DNA of 64,000 nt from Bacteroidales bacterium (GTDB taxonomy: Bacteria > Bacteroidota > Bacteroidia > Bacteroidales > Lentimicrobiaceae), in the NCBI GenBank assembly GCA_016709025.1, contig JADJEQ010000039.1:26166-90165 (forward strand), read 5' to 3'. The notes below the pieces were generated by a model. That model saw only the letters and a list, made by a program, of their open reading frames with translations. It did not search any database and was not told the origin of the DNA. Positions 9,447 through 19,149 of this stretch are shown here, one piece after another (within the stretch, counting starts at the first letter, position 1; each line of letters starts with the position of its first letter). A program made the translations under genes and the position numbers.

Positions 9447-10312
9447 TTACTGTCCGAGATATGATTTTAACAATTTACTTCTGGACGTATGCTTCAGTCT
9501 GCGGATTGCCTTTTCTTTAATCTGCCTGACTCTTTCACGGGTTAGATCAAACTTTGCACCTATTTCTTCGAGTGTCAGTCCATGGTTCATTCCAATCCCA
9601 TAGTACAGATTAACCACATCCCTCTCCTTTTCAGTGAGTGTGGAAAGTGATCTTTGAATTTCACGGGCAAGTGACTCCCTCATCAGTCCGGCATCGGTAA
9701 CCGGGGTGTCTTCATCAATGAAGATATCAATAAACTTCATGTCCTCATCTTCAGTCAACGGGGCATCCATTGAGATGTACCTCGTAGAAATTTTCAGGGC
9801 TGCATCAATTTTGTAACCCGGAATTTCCAGCGCTTCTGCAATTTCTTCGGCTGAAGGTGGCCGTTCAAATTTCTGCTCAAGTCTGGATGACTCTTTTTTA
9901 TTTTATTTAAAGAGCCTACCTGGTTCAGTGGCAGGCGCACAATACGGGATTGCTCGGCAAGAGCCTGTAAAATACTTTGTCTGATCCACCAAACGGCGTA
10001 TGAAATAAACTTGAATCCGCGGGTTTCATCGAATCGTTGTGCTGCTTTTATAAGTCCGAGGTTTCCTTCGTTAATCAGGTCAGGCAAACTGAGTCCCTGA
10101 TTTTGATATTGCTTTGCAACAGAAACAACAAAACGAAGATTGGCTTTGCACAATTTCTCCAGTGCCCATTGATCGCCCTGTCGGATTCGCTGTGCAAGCA
10201 GTACTTCTTCCTCAGCGCTGATTAGTTCTTCTTTTCCAATATCCTGCAGGTACTTATCAAGCGATGCAGTTTCGCGGTTAGTGATTGACTTAGTTATTTT
10301 TAGCTGTCTCAT
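9447..10312 (-). CDS. rpoD: Primary RNA polymerase sigma factor, disrupted by one frameshift
   Basis: This is the Bacteroidota-type housekeeping sigma factor of about 288 residues. The first part (10312 to about 9894) holds region 1.2 (DKYLQDIGKEELISAEEE) and region 2 with the -10 reading helix (GFKFISYAVWWIRQSI). The second part holds region 3 and region 4.2 (LTRERVRQIKEKAIRRL). The two parts lie in different frames and join at a run of six A on the coding strand (9894-9899). One more A, or a -1 ribosomal slip there, restores NKIKKESSRLEQ, which fits the family. The heptamer A AAA AAG is in the right phase. Because the gene is essential, sequence error is the simplest explanation. Confidence 0.9.
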
Positions 10313-10433
10313 GGCTTTTTCAGTATTTGGAACAGGTAAAACTTAAATTTACCCCATTCTTATTATAAACAATGCAGATCAGTTTAAGTTCAGTTTAAGA
10401 GCGTGAAAACCTAACTGTTCAAATGCGGCAACA

Positions 10434-10459
10434 GGGTGGAACGACCACATCGTCCACCC
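10434..10459. other. Stable hairpin between degP and rpoD
   Basis: GGGTGGA-A-CGA pairs with TCGTCCACCC around a CCACA loop, with one bulged A, next to a run of seven A. On the minus strand the T-run comes before the hairpin, so it is not a standard terminator. Confidence 0.4.
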
Positions 10460-10488
10460 AAAAAAACGATTTTGCCAGGTTATGTCTG

Positions 10489-11952
10489 TTACATTCCAAA
10501 CCCGTAATAGGCGCGGGTTCTGTTAGGATAAATGCCTTCAATAAGTACCCCGCCCTTTTTACCTGCCAGCAAAGAGGACAGTTCATCCCCGGTTTGAACA
10601 TTTTTACCATCAACACGGGTAATAATAAATCCCTGGCGGACACCGGCATTCTTCAATTTACCATCGCCAATGGATGTAACCTGTACACCTGATTCCAGGT
10701 CAAGTTCCAACCTCAGTTTCTCGGGAACCGGCGCGAAATTGGCCCCTAAAACAGATTGAATATCAATATCTTCACGCGTGACTATTCTGACATTTCCATC
10801 CCGGTTTTTAAGGGTGACATCAAAATTCATGTCTTTTCCACCCCTTTTAACAGCCATGTTAATTTTATCTCCTGGTCTGTGCTGCCCGATCAGTTCAAGC
10901 AATTCAGAAGTTGAATTTACAGCAACGCCTTCAATATTCAGTATGATATCACCTGACCGGATTCCTGCATCTTTGGCAGCACCACTTTCAGTTACATCAG
11001 CAACATAGACTCCGCGGATATCAGCAATGCCTTCCTGTTCGGCAAGCTGGCTGTCGAGTTCCCTGATGCTTACACCAAGGTAACCACGCTGTATGGTTCC
11101 GAATTCTATAAGGTCACCTGCCACTTTTCGAACAATATTTACAGGAATTGCGAAGGAGTAACCGGAATAATACCCTGTACCGGAAGCGATGGCAGCATTA
11201 ATTCCAACAAGTTCACCGTTGGTATTCACCAGTGCTCCACCACTGTTGCCACGGTTGACCGCAGCATCAGTCTGAATAAACGATTCTATCGACGATCCGT
11301 CAGGTGAGCCAAGAATATTGATGTTACGTGCCTTTGCGCTCACGATGCCCGCAGTAACAGTCGATGTCAGGTTAAAAGGGTTTCCGACTGCCAGAACCCA
11401 CTCTCCTATCAGAAGATTGTCGGAATTACCATACAGGAGATAAGGAAGGTCCTTTGCGTCAATTTTGATTACGGCAAGATCCGTTGACGGGTCAGTTCCA
11501 ACTATACTGGCGGTATAGGTACGCTTATCATTGAGGGTAACGGAAACTTTATCCGATTCAGCCACCACATGGTTATTGGTTACAATATAACCATCAGGAC
11601 TGATAATCACACCGGAACCCGATGCTTCGATGGGAGCAGGCGCGCCTTGCTGACCTCCGTTGCCAAAGAAATCCCTGAAATCGAAGAAATAGTCATAAAC
11701 ACTGCTTTTACGCTGATATTCGGTTTTTATATGCACAACGGCATGAACGGTACTACTTGCTGCTGACGTAAAATCGGGCAACACCATTGCACCTGAAGAA
11801 CCAGGCATACTCGCCAGATAAGCCGGAGTACCCGGATTTGAATTCACGTAACGAACCTCCTTTTTGCTGATCAGGCTGTATGCACCCAGAGCAATAATTC
11901 CACCGGCAATGGCTATCAGCAAACTTCCTGCAATCTTTTTCATGATTCTCAA
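10489..11952 (-). CDS. degP: Periplasmic serine protease, DegP/HtrA family
   Basis: HtrA proteases refold or degrade damaged envelope proteins. The 487-residue protein has an N-terminal membrane anchor or signal segment (residues 4-27, KKIAGSLLIAIAGGIIALGA). A trypsin-like domain follows, with His in VTNNHVV, Asp in STDLAVIK and Ser in RGNSGGAL. Two PDZ domains come next: about residues 275-375 (GYLGVSIRELD, GDIILNIEGV) and a C-terminal one (GVRQGFIITRVDG). An in-frame ATG three codons downstream (11941-11943) gives a more usual signal peptide. It reads towards rpoD with a hairpin between them. Confidence 0.95.
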   Translation of the reverse strand: MRIMKKIAGSLLIAIAGGIIALGAYSLISKKEVRYVNSNPGTPAYLASMPGSSGAMVLPDFTSAASSTVHAVVHIKTEYQRKSSVYDYFFDFRDFFGNGGQQGAPAPIEASGSGVIISPDGYIVTNNHVVAESDKVSVTLNDKRTYTASIVGTDPSTDLAVIKIDAKDLPYLLYGNSDNLLIGEWVLAVGNPFNLTSTVTAGIVSAKARNINILGSPDGSSIESFIQTDAAVNRGNSGGALVNTNGELVGINAAIASGTGYYSGYSFAIPVNIVRKVAGDLIEFGTIQRGYLGVSIRELDSQLAEQEGIADIRGVYVADVTESGAAKDAGIRSGDIILNIEGVAVNSTSELLELIGQHRPGDKINMAVKRGGKDMNFDVTLKNRDGNVRIVTREDIDIQSVLGANFAPVPEKLRLELDLESGVQVTSIGDGKLKNAGVRQGFIITRVDGKNVQTGDELSSLLAGKKGGVLIEGIYPNRTRAYYGFGM

Positions 11953-12367
11953 TCGTTTAAATAAACACTAGGTTAACAAGTAAAATTTTTAAGATGCTCA
12001 GACAGACATATCTGAAAGTTATTGATAGGTTAAACGCAATTTGAATTCCATTGTTACACCCACCGCTGTTAAAAAATGTTAACCAAATTCTGCATCAATT
12101 CTTTTGCAGAATATTTAACGAATTAAAAATGATAATGTTCCCTGATTAACAACATATGTTTAAATATTTTTCAAAACATTGATTATTAGATATCTGGAAC
12201 TTGCTTTTCATTTAAAAAGTACCCAATATCTTATTTGGAAATCAACCTTAAAATCCCGTGTAAAACGAATTTACAGTAAGTTAATATCTGTAACATAATT
12301 ATACATACAGTTTTTGTAACTTTGTAAACTTGTCGCACCGGTGACAAAATGTCAAAAGGATGAAAAA
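11953..12367. promoter_or_regulatory. dapF: Divergent promoter region degP / dapF
   Basis: AT-rich gene-free spacer. On the + strand TAACTTTG at 12317-12324 matches the TAnnTTTG -7 box and would start dapF transcription about 35-40 bases before its ATG at 12368. No clear box was seen for degP on the other strand. Confidence 0.5.
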
Positions 12368-13153
12368 ATGACAAAATTCTATAAATTCCACGGAACAGGT
12401 AATGACTTTATTATGCTTGACGGAAGGCATATTCCTGAGATTCCTTCTTCTACCGCCATTGCATATTTGTGTCACCGGAATTTTGGTATTGGAGCCGATG
12501 GATTAATTGTAGTCGCACCCAAGGAAGGTTACGATTTTGAAATGATCTATTTCAATTCTGACGGAAGCCCTGCCAGAATGTGTGGTAACGGAGCCAGGTG
12601 TGCGGTTGCTTTCGCATATTTACTTGGACTGTCAGGAAGCAATGCCGTCTTTTTGGCCGGCGACGGCCATCACACAGCAGAAATAGTGACGGTAAATAAA
12701 AATGATTCAATTGTAAAAATCAGCATGGTCGATGTTAAGATACCCTCTGAATACGGGAATCAGACAGAGATCAATACAGGTACCCCACACCTTGTGAACA
12801 TTGTTTCCGATACTGACAAAATTGATGTTTTTGCTGAGGGGCGTAAAATCAGGTATTCAGCCAGATACTCCGATGAAGGAATAAACGTAGACTGGCTTAG
12901 TTTGGAAAACGACATACTGACAGTAAGGACTTATGAGCGGGGCGTTGAAAATGAAACCCTTTCGTGCGGCACCGGTGTAACTGCCTGTGCAGTAGTTGCA
13001 GCTTTAACAACCGGACAAACCGGTTGGAAGGTTGTAACCCGCGGAGGAACTTTATGGGTAGAGATGGAAAAACAGGAGACCGGATTCTCTCAAATAACCC
13101 TGAAAGGCCCTGTAAAACATGTGTTTTCAGGAGAAATCAGTATTCCGGTATAA
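12368..13153 (+). CDS. dapF: Diaminopimelate epimerase
   Basis: DapF converts LL- to meso-diaminopimelate for lysine and peptidoglycan synthesis. The protein is 261 residues from the ATG at 12368 (MTKFYKFHGTGNDF); an upstream ATG at 12341 would add nine residues not seen in the family. The two catalytic cysteines are in RMCGNGARC and LSCGTGVTAC. A nearby GNAT and mltG follow in the same direction, so this part of the chromosome carries several cell wall genes. Confidence 0.96.
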   Translation: MTKFYKFHGTGNDFIMLDGRHIPEIPSSTAIAYLCHRNFGIGADGLIVVAPKEGYDFEMIYFNSDGSPARMCGNGARCAVAFAYLLGLSGSNAVFLAGDGHHTAEIVTVNKNDSIVKISMVDVKIPSEYGNQTEINTGTPHLVNIVSDTDKIDVFAEGRKIRYSARYSDEGINVDWLSLENDILTVRTYERGVENETLSCGTGVTACAVVAALTTGQTGWKVVTRGGTLWVEMEKQETGFSQITLKGPVKHVFSGEISIPV

Positions 13154-13222
13154 TAGAGGAGATATTACCTTCGCTTTGAATCCGGATATAAATAAAATCA
13201 AGAGGTTCTAACTTTAAGAAGA

Positions 13223-13741
13223 ATGAAAGGAAAACACATCAGCCTTAGAGCTCCCGAGCCTGCAGACATTGATTGTATTTACAATTGGGAAAATGACATC
13301 TCGGTCTGGCATGTGAGTGGCACAACAAAGCCCTATTCCAGGTATGATATTGAGCAATATGTTCTCAATACCCATCACGATATTTACGCAGCCAAACAAT
13401 TAAGATTGATGATTTCACTTCACAATCATCCTTCTGAGCCAATAGGAGCCATCGATCTGTTTGATTTCGACCCGTTGAATCACCGTGCCGGGGTTGGAAT
13501 ACTAATGACCAGCCACGAACGGGGCAAAGGATATGCCACTGAGGCATTGTCTCTTCTTTGCGACTATTGTTTTAACACGCTCAACCTTCACCAGCTTTTT
13601 TGCCATATATCTCCTGACAATAAAGTTAGTATTCAATTATTCACCAGGGCAGGATTTGTGACCACGGGTATCTGCAAAGAATGGACTTTATCAGGAAATG
13701 TTTGGCATGACGCCTGTTTTATGCAGTTGATCAAAGGATAA
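13223..13741 (+). CDS. GNAT family N-acetyltransferase (RimJ/RimL type)
   Basis: The 172-residue protein has the start LRAPEPADIDCIYNWEND seen in RimJ/RimL and SpeG-like acetyltransferases, and the acetyl-CoA binding motif A in ERGKGYATEAL. The C-terminal segment NKVSIQLFTRAGFVTTG is also typical. The substrate cannot be told; candidates are ribosomal protein N-termini, antibiotics, polyamines or metabolites. It sits 11 bases before mltG and is likely co-transcribed with it. Confidence 0.88.
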   Translation: MKGKHISLRAPEPADIDCIYNWENDISVWHVSGTTKPYSRYDIEQYVLNTHHDIYAAKQLRLMISLHNHPSEPIGAIDLFDFDPLNHRAGVGILMTSHERGKGYATEALSLLCDYCFNTLNLHQLFCHISPDNKVSIQLFTRAGFVTTGICKEWTLSGNVWHDACFMQLIKG

Positions 13742-13752
13742 ATACAGATATT

Positions 13753-14835
13753 ATGAGCGAATTTTATCACCCAAGGTACTCCGGCAGAAAAACAAAAAGA
13801 AGATCAGGACGTGCTGTTTTACTGATTCTTGCAATTTTAATGATAATTATTCTCGCCGGGGGATATGTTCTTTACAATGCAATTTACAAACCCAATGTGT
13901 ACACGGGAGAAAATGAATCAGCCTATTTTACCATCCCAACCGGGAGTAACTTTGACAGTGTCAAAAAACAACTTTACATCCACGGGCTGATTATTCACCG
14001 GAAATCATTCGAACTGGTCGCCAGACTCAAAAAATATGATCAGGTAGTGAAGCCGGGCCGCTATAAGCTAACCAATGATATGGGTAATTTTCAACTTATC
14101 AATATGCTCCGGGGAGGCAGACAGGCACCAGTTATGGTGATATTCAACAACATCAGAACACCCGATCAGCTGGCCAGCCGCATCAGCAAGCAAATTGAAG
14201 CTGATTCACTTTCAATCATCAGGTTACTTAACGACAGTGCCTATCTCGATTCTCTCGGAGTAACCAAAGCGAGTCTATTTACAATTATCATCCCGAATAG
14301 TTACGAGTTTTACTGGAATACCAACGCCCGGGCATTCATCAACCGGATGAAAACAGAGTCCGAAAAATTCTGGAACAGTGATCGTACTCAAAAACTTAAA
14401 GAACTGAATCTTAACCGGCACGAAGTCATAACCCTGGCATCGATTGTTGAAAAAGAAACAAACAAAAACGATGAAAAACCAACGGTCGCAGGGGTATACC
14501 TCAACCGACTGGTTAAAGGCTGGCTGCTCGAAGCTGATCCAACCCTGGTTTTCGCCCATGGTGATTTTGAAATGCGCAGGGTGCTGAATGTGCACAAACA
14601 AATTGATTCACCCTACAATACATACAAGCACACTGGCCTCCCTCCCGGCCCCATCTGCCTTCCTTCAGTTGCATCTATCGATGCAGTGCTTAACCATGAA
14701 AAACATGACTTTATGTTTTTTTGTGCACGTGAGGATTTTTCTGGTTACCATAACTTTGCCAGAGGTATTGAACAGCATAACCTGAATGCCTGGAAATATC
14801 AGCAGGCCCTGAACCGGAAAAATATTTATAAGTGA
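13753..14835 (+). CDS. mltG: Endolytic murein transglycosylase MltG
   Basis: MltG cuts nascent glycan strands at the inner membrane and sets glycan length. The 360-residue protein has an N-terminal cytoplasmic tail, one transmembrane helix (residues about 22-43), a LysM-like segment (IPTGSNFDSVKKQL) and the YceG-type catalytic domain with the Glu in IVEKE. The motifs GVYLNRL, ADPTLVFAHG and SPYNTYKHTGLPPGPI are well conserved. Length and order are normal. Confidence 0.95.
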   Translation: MSEFYHPRYSGRKTKRRSGRAVLLILAILMIIILAGGYVLYNAIYKPNVYTGENESAYFTIPTGSNFDSVKKQLYIHGLIIHRKSFELVARLKKYDQVVKPGRYKLTNDMGNFQLINMLRGGRQAPVMVIFNNIRTPDQLASRISKQIEADSLSIIRLLNDSAYLDSLGVTKASLFTIIIPNSYEFYWNTNARAFINRMKTESEKFWNSDRTQKLKELNLNRHEVITLASIVEKETNKNDEKPTVAGVYLNRLVKGWLLEADPTLVFAHGDFEMRRVLNVHKQIDSPYNTYKHTGLPPGPICLPSVASIDAVLNHEKHDFMFFCAREDFSGYHNFARGIEQHNLNAWKYQQALNRKNIYK

Positions 14836-15300
14836 GGCCAGAGAGACTGAGAGACTAAGAGACTAAGAGACTAAGAGACTAAGAGACTAAGAGACTGAGA
14901 GACTAAGGGAGACTGAGACTGGGAGACTGAGACTAAGAGACTAAGAGACTGAGAGACTGAGAGACTGAGAGACTAAGGGAGAATGGGTGAAGGGGAAAAT
15001 GGGAGAATGGGACTGTTTTAGAAGGTTCTTCTCCTTGAGGAGAAGATGCCGAAGGCAGATGAGGTGGCAAAGTTAGACTGAGGGACTAAGAGACTGAGAG
15101 ACTGAGAGACTGAGAGACTAAGGGAGAATGGGTGAAGGGGAGAATGGGAGAATGGGACTGTTTTAGAAGGTTCTTCTCCTTGAGGAGAAGATGCCGAAGG
15201 CAGATGAGGTGGCAAAGTTAGACTGAGGGACTAAGAGACTAAGAGACTGAGAGACTGAGAGACTGAGAGACTGAGAGACTTAGGGACTGAGGGACTTAGA
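14836..15300. repeat. GAGACTAA octamer repeats with a 145-bp tandem duplication
   Basis: The whole mltG-to-phosphohexomutase spacer consists of 8-base units of the type GAGACTAA/GAGACTGA. Embedded are two copies of a 145-base block (14973-15117 and 15118-15262), each containing a CTTCTCC-TTGA-GGAGAAG hairpin followed by ATGCCGAAGGCAGATGAGG. The rest of the spacer to 15541 is unremarkable. No gene is visible. Confidence 0.9.
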
Positions 15301-15541
15301 GAAAAAGAGTGACATTTTCCACTTTTCCAATATCTAATTTCAAATGTTGGCTGCTTTCAGGTTAGACCCTTAGATTCAAGCCAAAGTATTATATCAACAT
15401 TCCATTGTTCCAGCTAATGGTCTAGTTTTCGGAGGGGCCCAATTTAACTTTCAAGCCAAAATAATCCAACATTCCATTGTTCCGTAATTCTTTTTCCCGG
15501 ATTATCAACATTGCAATTGAACAACCTTTTAACCGATTACC

Positions 15542-16906
15542 ATGAGAAAAGCATTCAAGGCCTACGACATCAGAGGTATTTACAACAAAGACTTCAATGG
15601 CAGCGATGTTTATAAAATTGGCTTCTTTCTGCCGCAACTCTTAGGTGCTGAAACCATACTGATCGGACATGATGTAAGGATTTCATCGCCCGAAATCCTT
15701 GAATTCCTGTGCAAGGGAATTACCGATGCAGGAGCGGATGTGCAGGTAGCCGGCGAATGTACCACACCCATGATTTACTGGGCAACAGCCCGTTTCAATT
15801 ACAAAGCCTCTGTGATGATCACAGCTTCACACAACCCTGCCAGTTACAACGGCCTTAAGATTTCCGGGGAGCAAGCATTGCCTGTTGGTCTCGATTCCGG
15901 ACTTTCAGAGTTACTGGAAATGGCTGAAACTTACCCGGTGATACCTGCAGAAATTCCCGGAACATACACTACTTTCAGTTTTCGGAAGGAATACCTCGAA
16001 TTTCTTTCAAAATACCAAACCGACCTGAGTGGGCTGAAAATAGCCGTAGATTGCTCAAATGGGATGGGCTCCTTGTTGATCAGGAATTTATTGGGGGATA
16101 GCCCTTTTTATTTGTTTGATAAACCTGACGGGACCTTCCCGAATCATGAACCCAATCCACTGGAAGAAGAGAATGTTGCAGATCTTAAAAAACTTGTACT
16201 GGAAAAAGGCTGTGATATCGGGTTGATTTTTGACGGTGATGCCGACCGGGTTATGTTTGTGGACGAAAAAGGACAATTTATACAGCCCGACATGATGATT
16301 GCCGTTTTGTCGGGATATTTTGCCGGCAAAGGGCTGAATGGCAATGCCATTCAGGATATCCGCACCTCAAAATCAGTTACTGAATACGTTGAGGAACAAG
16401 GTTTTTCCATGCATATGTGGCGGGTCGGTCGTGCCTATGCAGCCCTTAAACTCCGTGAAATCAACGGGTTGTTCGGAGGGGAACTGGCCGGTCATTATTA
16501 CTTCAGAGACTTCTACTTTTCTGATTCTGCATATATGGCGGCTTTAATTATTCTGGGCGAAGTAAAAAAACACCACAATAAAGGAATCCCGCTTTCGAAA
16601 ATGATCAGCAATATCAGCCGTTATCATGGTACAGGAGAGATAAATTTTCATATCGACCAGAAAACCGAAGCCATGAATGCCCTCAGACAGGCTTTCTCAG
16701 ACGAGGAAACACCAACTGCTTTTTTCGATTTTGATGGGTACAGAATAGAATTCTCTGACTGGTGGTTTAATGTAAGACCATCCAATACAGAACCTTACCT
16801 GAGGTTTCTGGCCGAAGCAAAGAGCAAAAAATTACTGGACATCAAAAAAGCCCGGGCATTAAAAATACTCAAACCATTTATTGTTGAAGCAAACCATGGT
16901 CATTAG
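15542..16906 (+). CDS. Phosphomannomutase/phosphoglucomutase
   Basis: Enzymes of this alpha-D-phosphohexomutase family interconvert hexose 1- and 6-phosphates for sugar nucleotide synthesis. The 454-residue protein has the start FKAYDIRGIYN, the phosphoserine loop TASHNPASYNGLK, the metal loop DGDADR, the sugar-specificity loop GELAGHYYF and the phosphate-binding loop RPSNTEPYLR. GEMSGH/GELAGH loops are typical of PMM/PGM bifunctional enzymes, so ManB/AlgC-like activity is likely, but the exact sugar is not decided by sequence. The stop TAG overlaps the start of the next gene by 11 bases. Confidence 0.93.
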   Translation: MRKAFKAYDIRGIYNKDFNGSDVYKIGFFLPQLLGAETILIGHDVRISSPEILEFLCKGITDAGADVQVAGECTTPMIYWATARFNYKASVMITASHNPASYNGLKISGEQALPVGLDSGLSELLEMAETYPVIPAEIPGTYTTFSFRKEYLEFLSKYQTDLSGLKIAVDCSNGMGSLLIRNLLGDSPFYLFDKPDGTFPNHEPNPLEEENVADLKKLVLEKGCDIGLIFDGDADRVMFVDEKGQFIQPDMMIAVLSGYFAGKGLNGNAIQDIRTSKSVTEYVEEQGFSMHMWRVGRAYAALKLREINGLFGGELAGHYYFRDFYFSDSAYMAALIILGEVKKHHNKGIPLSKMISNISRYHGTGEINFHIDQKTEAMNALRQAFSDEETPTAFFDFDGYRIEFSDWWFNVRPSNTEPYLRFLAEAKSKKLLDIKKARALKILKPFIVEANHGH

Positions 16907-17834
16907 CGACTTCTGCAGGACCGGAATTTTTGTCTTTCTCTTCCTGATTTTGTCGGTAACAGTCCGGGCACAACAACCTGATACGATCGGAGCTGACACT
17001 ACCCGAAGCGAAGTTAACAAAGCCCGCCTTACAGGGCTCATTGTCGGGGGATCGGTAATATATGCCGGAACCATGATTGGCTTATATCAACTCTGGTACA
17101 AAGACTATCCGCAATCGTCGTTTCATTTTATCAACGACAACGATGAATGGCTTCAACTTGATAAATGCGGTCATGCAACCACTGCCTACTACCTGGGCAT
17201 GGTTGGATATGAGTCGTTCAGATGGGCCGGTGTTGATAAACATAAATCGGCCTGGTACGGCGGCAGCCTGGGATTTATGTACCTTACTGTTATTGAAATA
17301 CTAGACGGATTTTCAGCTGAATGGGGTGCTTCGGGAGGTGACCTGCTGGCCAACACCTTCGGCTCGGCTGCATTCATCAGTCAGCAACTGATGTGGGAAG
17401 AGCAACGCATTCAGATTAAATGGTCGGTCCACCTTACCGATTATGCCCAATACAATCCCGAATTACTGGGAAGAAATAATCTTGAAAGAATCGTTAAAGA
17501 TTACAATGGTCAGACATTCTGGCTTTCAGCGAATATCCATTCTTTTCTGAAAAACGAATCCCGGTTCCCTAAATGGCTGAACGTAGCAGCCGGGTATGGC
17601 GGTGAAGGAATGACCGGTGCAAGCTCAAATCCTTCGGAAATCGATGGGGTGCCCCTTCCCTACTACGACAGATACCGGAAATTCTATTTTGCTCCAGATA
17701 TTGATTTGTCGAAGATCAAAACTAACTCTCAAACGCTGAATCTACTTCTCAAATACCTGGTCATTTTCAAGTTTCCATTGCCAACACTTGAATTCAGCAA
17801 CAAAGGGGTTAAGTTTCATGCTTTGTACTTCTGA
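16896..17834 (+). CDS. DUF2279-type exported protein
   Basis: The start at 16896 overlaps the phosphohexomutase gene, so translation is probably coupled. The protein has an N-terminal signal segment (TGIFVFLFLILSVTVRAQ) and a middle region that matches my recollection of the DUF2279 family: FINDNDEWLQLDKCGHAT, a hydrophobic GSLGFMYLTVIEILDGF, and an SAEWGASGGDLLANTFG stretch. It probably sits in the envelope. The C-terminal 100 residues contain further aromatic beta-like segments. Function is unknown. Confidence 0.8.
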   Translation: MVISDFCRTGIFVFLFLILSVTVRAQQPDTIGADTTRSEVNKARLTGLIVGGSVIYAGTMIGLYQLWYKDYPQSSFHFINDNDEWLQLDKCGHATTAYYLGMVGYESFRWAGVDKHKSAWYGGSLGFMYLTVIEILDGFSAEWGASGGDLLANTFGSAAFISQQLMWEEQRIQIKWSVHLTDYAQYNPELLGRNNLERIVKDYNGQTFWLSANIHSFLKNESRFPKWLNVAAGYGGEGMTGASSNPSEIDGVPLPYYDRYRKFYFAPDIDLSKIKTNSQTLNLLLKYLVIFKFPLPTLEFSNKGVKFHALYF

Positions 17835-17844
17835 AGTTTATTGG

Positions 17845-18005
17845 CTGATTAGCCAATTAGAATGACGAATGTAGAATGTAGAATGACGAATGACACCTTT
17901 CAACAAAGGCTCAGGGTAAAAATGACGAATGTCAAGTGATGAATGTATGAATCAGCTAATCCGCTAATCGGCTAATTTGCTAATCAGCTAATTTGCTAAT
18001 TGACT
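17845..18005. repeat. Intergenic heptamer/octamer repeats
   Basis: GAATGACGAATGTAGAATG-type 7-base units (17861-17950) run into CTAATCAG/CTAATTTG 8-base units (17950-18005), the same families as at 4350 and 30975. They end at the ychF stop codon. Confidence 0.85.
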
Positions 18006-18007
18006 AA

Positions 18008-19105
18008 TTATACATTAAACCTGATATTCAGAATATCTCCGTCTTCAACCAGGTAGTTTTTCCCTTCAACAAACAGCTTTCCGGCAGTGCGGCAGGCGTG
18101 TTCAGATTTCAGTTCAACAAAGTCTTTGTATTTCATCACTTCGGCACGGATAAACCCACGTTCCAGATCGCTGTGAATTACCCCGGCTGCCTGGGGTGCA
18201 GTCATCCCTTTCTTGATGGTCCAGGCGCGGACTTCCATTGGGCCGGCTGTAAAAAATGACATCAGGTTCAGGATGGCATAGGCTGAACGCACCAGCCTGT
18301 TAACCCCCGGTTCAGAAAGACCTGCATCTTCGAGGAATACTTTGCGGTCCTCGGCGCTTTCAAGCTCTGCAATTTCGGCTTCAAGTGCGCCGGCAATTAC
18401 AATGACTTCAGTATTTTCATTTTTAACTGACTCTTTCAACAGTTCAACATATTTGTTCCCTTTTGCGGCGGAACCATCGTCAACATTACAAACATAGATA
18501 ACCGGCTTATCGGTCAGCAGGTACATATCGTCGATAAACCGGCGGTCGGTCTCCCCTATTTCGAGTGTCCTGACCGATTGAAAATTTTCAAGATGGTCCT
18601 TAACGCTTGTCAGCACATCCACACCGTGTTTGGCATCTTTATCCCCTGTTTTGGCAGCCTTTTCAAGCCGCTGAATCTTACGTTCCACCAGGTCCAGATC
18701 GCGGATCTGGAGTTCGAGATCTACGATTTCACGATCGCGCACCGGGTTGACGGAGCCTTCCACATGGGGCAGGTTCTCATCATCGAAACAGCGCAAAACA
18801 TGAATAATGGCATCGGTTTGCTGAATATCGGCCAGAAACTTGTTTCCAACCCCTTCACCCTGGCTGGCGCCTTTGGCCAATCCTGGAATATCCATAATTT
18901 CGACCGTTACAGGAACGATCCGTGCCGAATGGATCAGTTTATCTATCTCAACCAGCCGGTCATCCGGCACATTTACCTGTCCGAGGTTCGATTTGTTGGT
19001 GCTGTATGCAAAATTCGAGGTTTGTCCCTTGGTATTGGAAATACAATTGAAAATCGTGGTTTTACCAATATTGGTTAAGCCTACGATGCCACATTTTAAA
19101 GCCAT
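18008..19105 (-). CDS. ychF: Redox-responsive ATPase/GTPase YchF
   Basis: YchF is an Obg-related P-loop NTPase that prefers ATP and associates with ribosomes. The 365-residue protein has the G1 loop GLTNIGKTT, a DIPGLAKGASQGEGVGN G3 region, a coiled-coil insertion around residues 130-170, a CNVDDG G4-like segment and a C-terminal TGS domain (VRAWTIKKGMTAPQAAGVIHSDLERGFIRAE). The G1 loop differs from the commoner GLPNVGKST. A putative promoter box lies at 19135-19142. Confidence 0.94.
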   Translation of the reverse strand: MALKCGIVGLTNIGKTTIFNCISNTKGQTSNFAYSTNKSNLGQVNVPDDRLVEIDKLIHSARIVPVTVEIMDIPGLAKGASQGEGVGNKFLADIQQTDAIIHVLRCFDDENLPHVEGSVNPVRDREIVDLELQIRDLDLVERKIQRLEKAAKTGDKDAKHGVDVLTSVKDHLENFQSVRTLEIGETDRRFIDDMYLLTDKPVIYVCNVDDGSAAKGNKYVELLKESVKNENTEVIVIAGALEAEIAELESAEDRKVFLEDAGLSEPGVNRLVRSAYAILNLMSFFTAGPMEVRAWTIKKGMTAPQAAGVIHSDLERGFIRAEVMKYKDFVELKSEHACRTAGKLFVEGKNYLVEDGDILNIRFNV

Positions 19106-19134
19106 AAGTCTGAAATAAATTAATTTTAAAGGTG

Positions 19135-19142
19135 CAAAGATA
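19135..19142 (-). promoter_or_regulatory. ychF: Putative -7 box for ychF
   Basis: Minus-strand TATCTTTG followed by CACC matches TAnnTTTG and lies about 30 bases upstream of the ychF ATG, a good distance for the main promoter. Confidence 0.6.
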
Positions 19143-19149
19143 GGTAAAA

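Noticed and set aside
14836..15300. Possible CRISPR or origin repeats
   Set aside because: Short degenerate octamers and a single 145-bp duplication, no spacer structure, no DnaA boxes recognised, no replication gene nearby.
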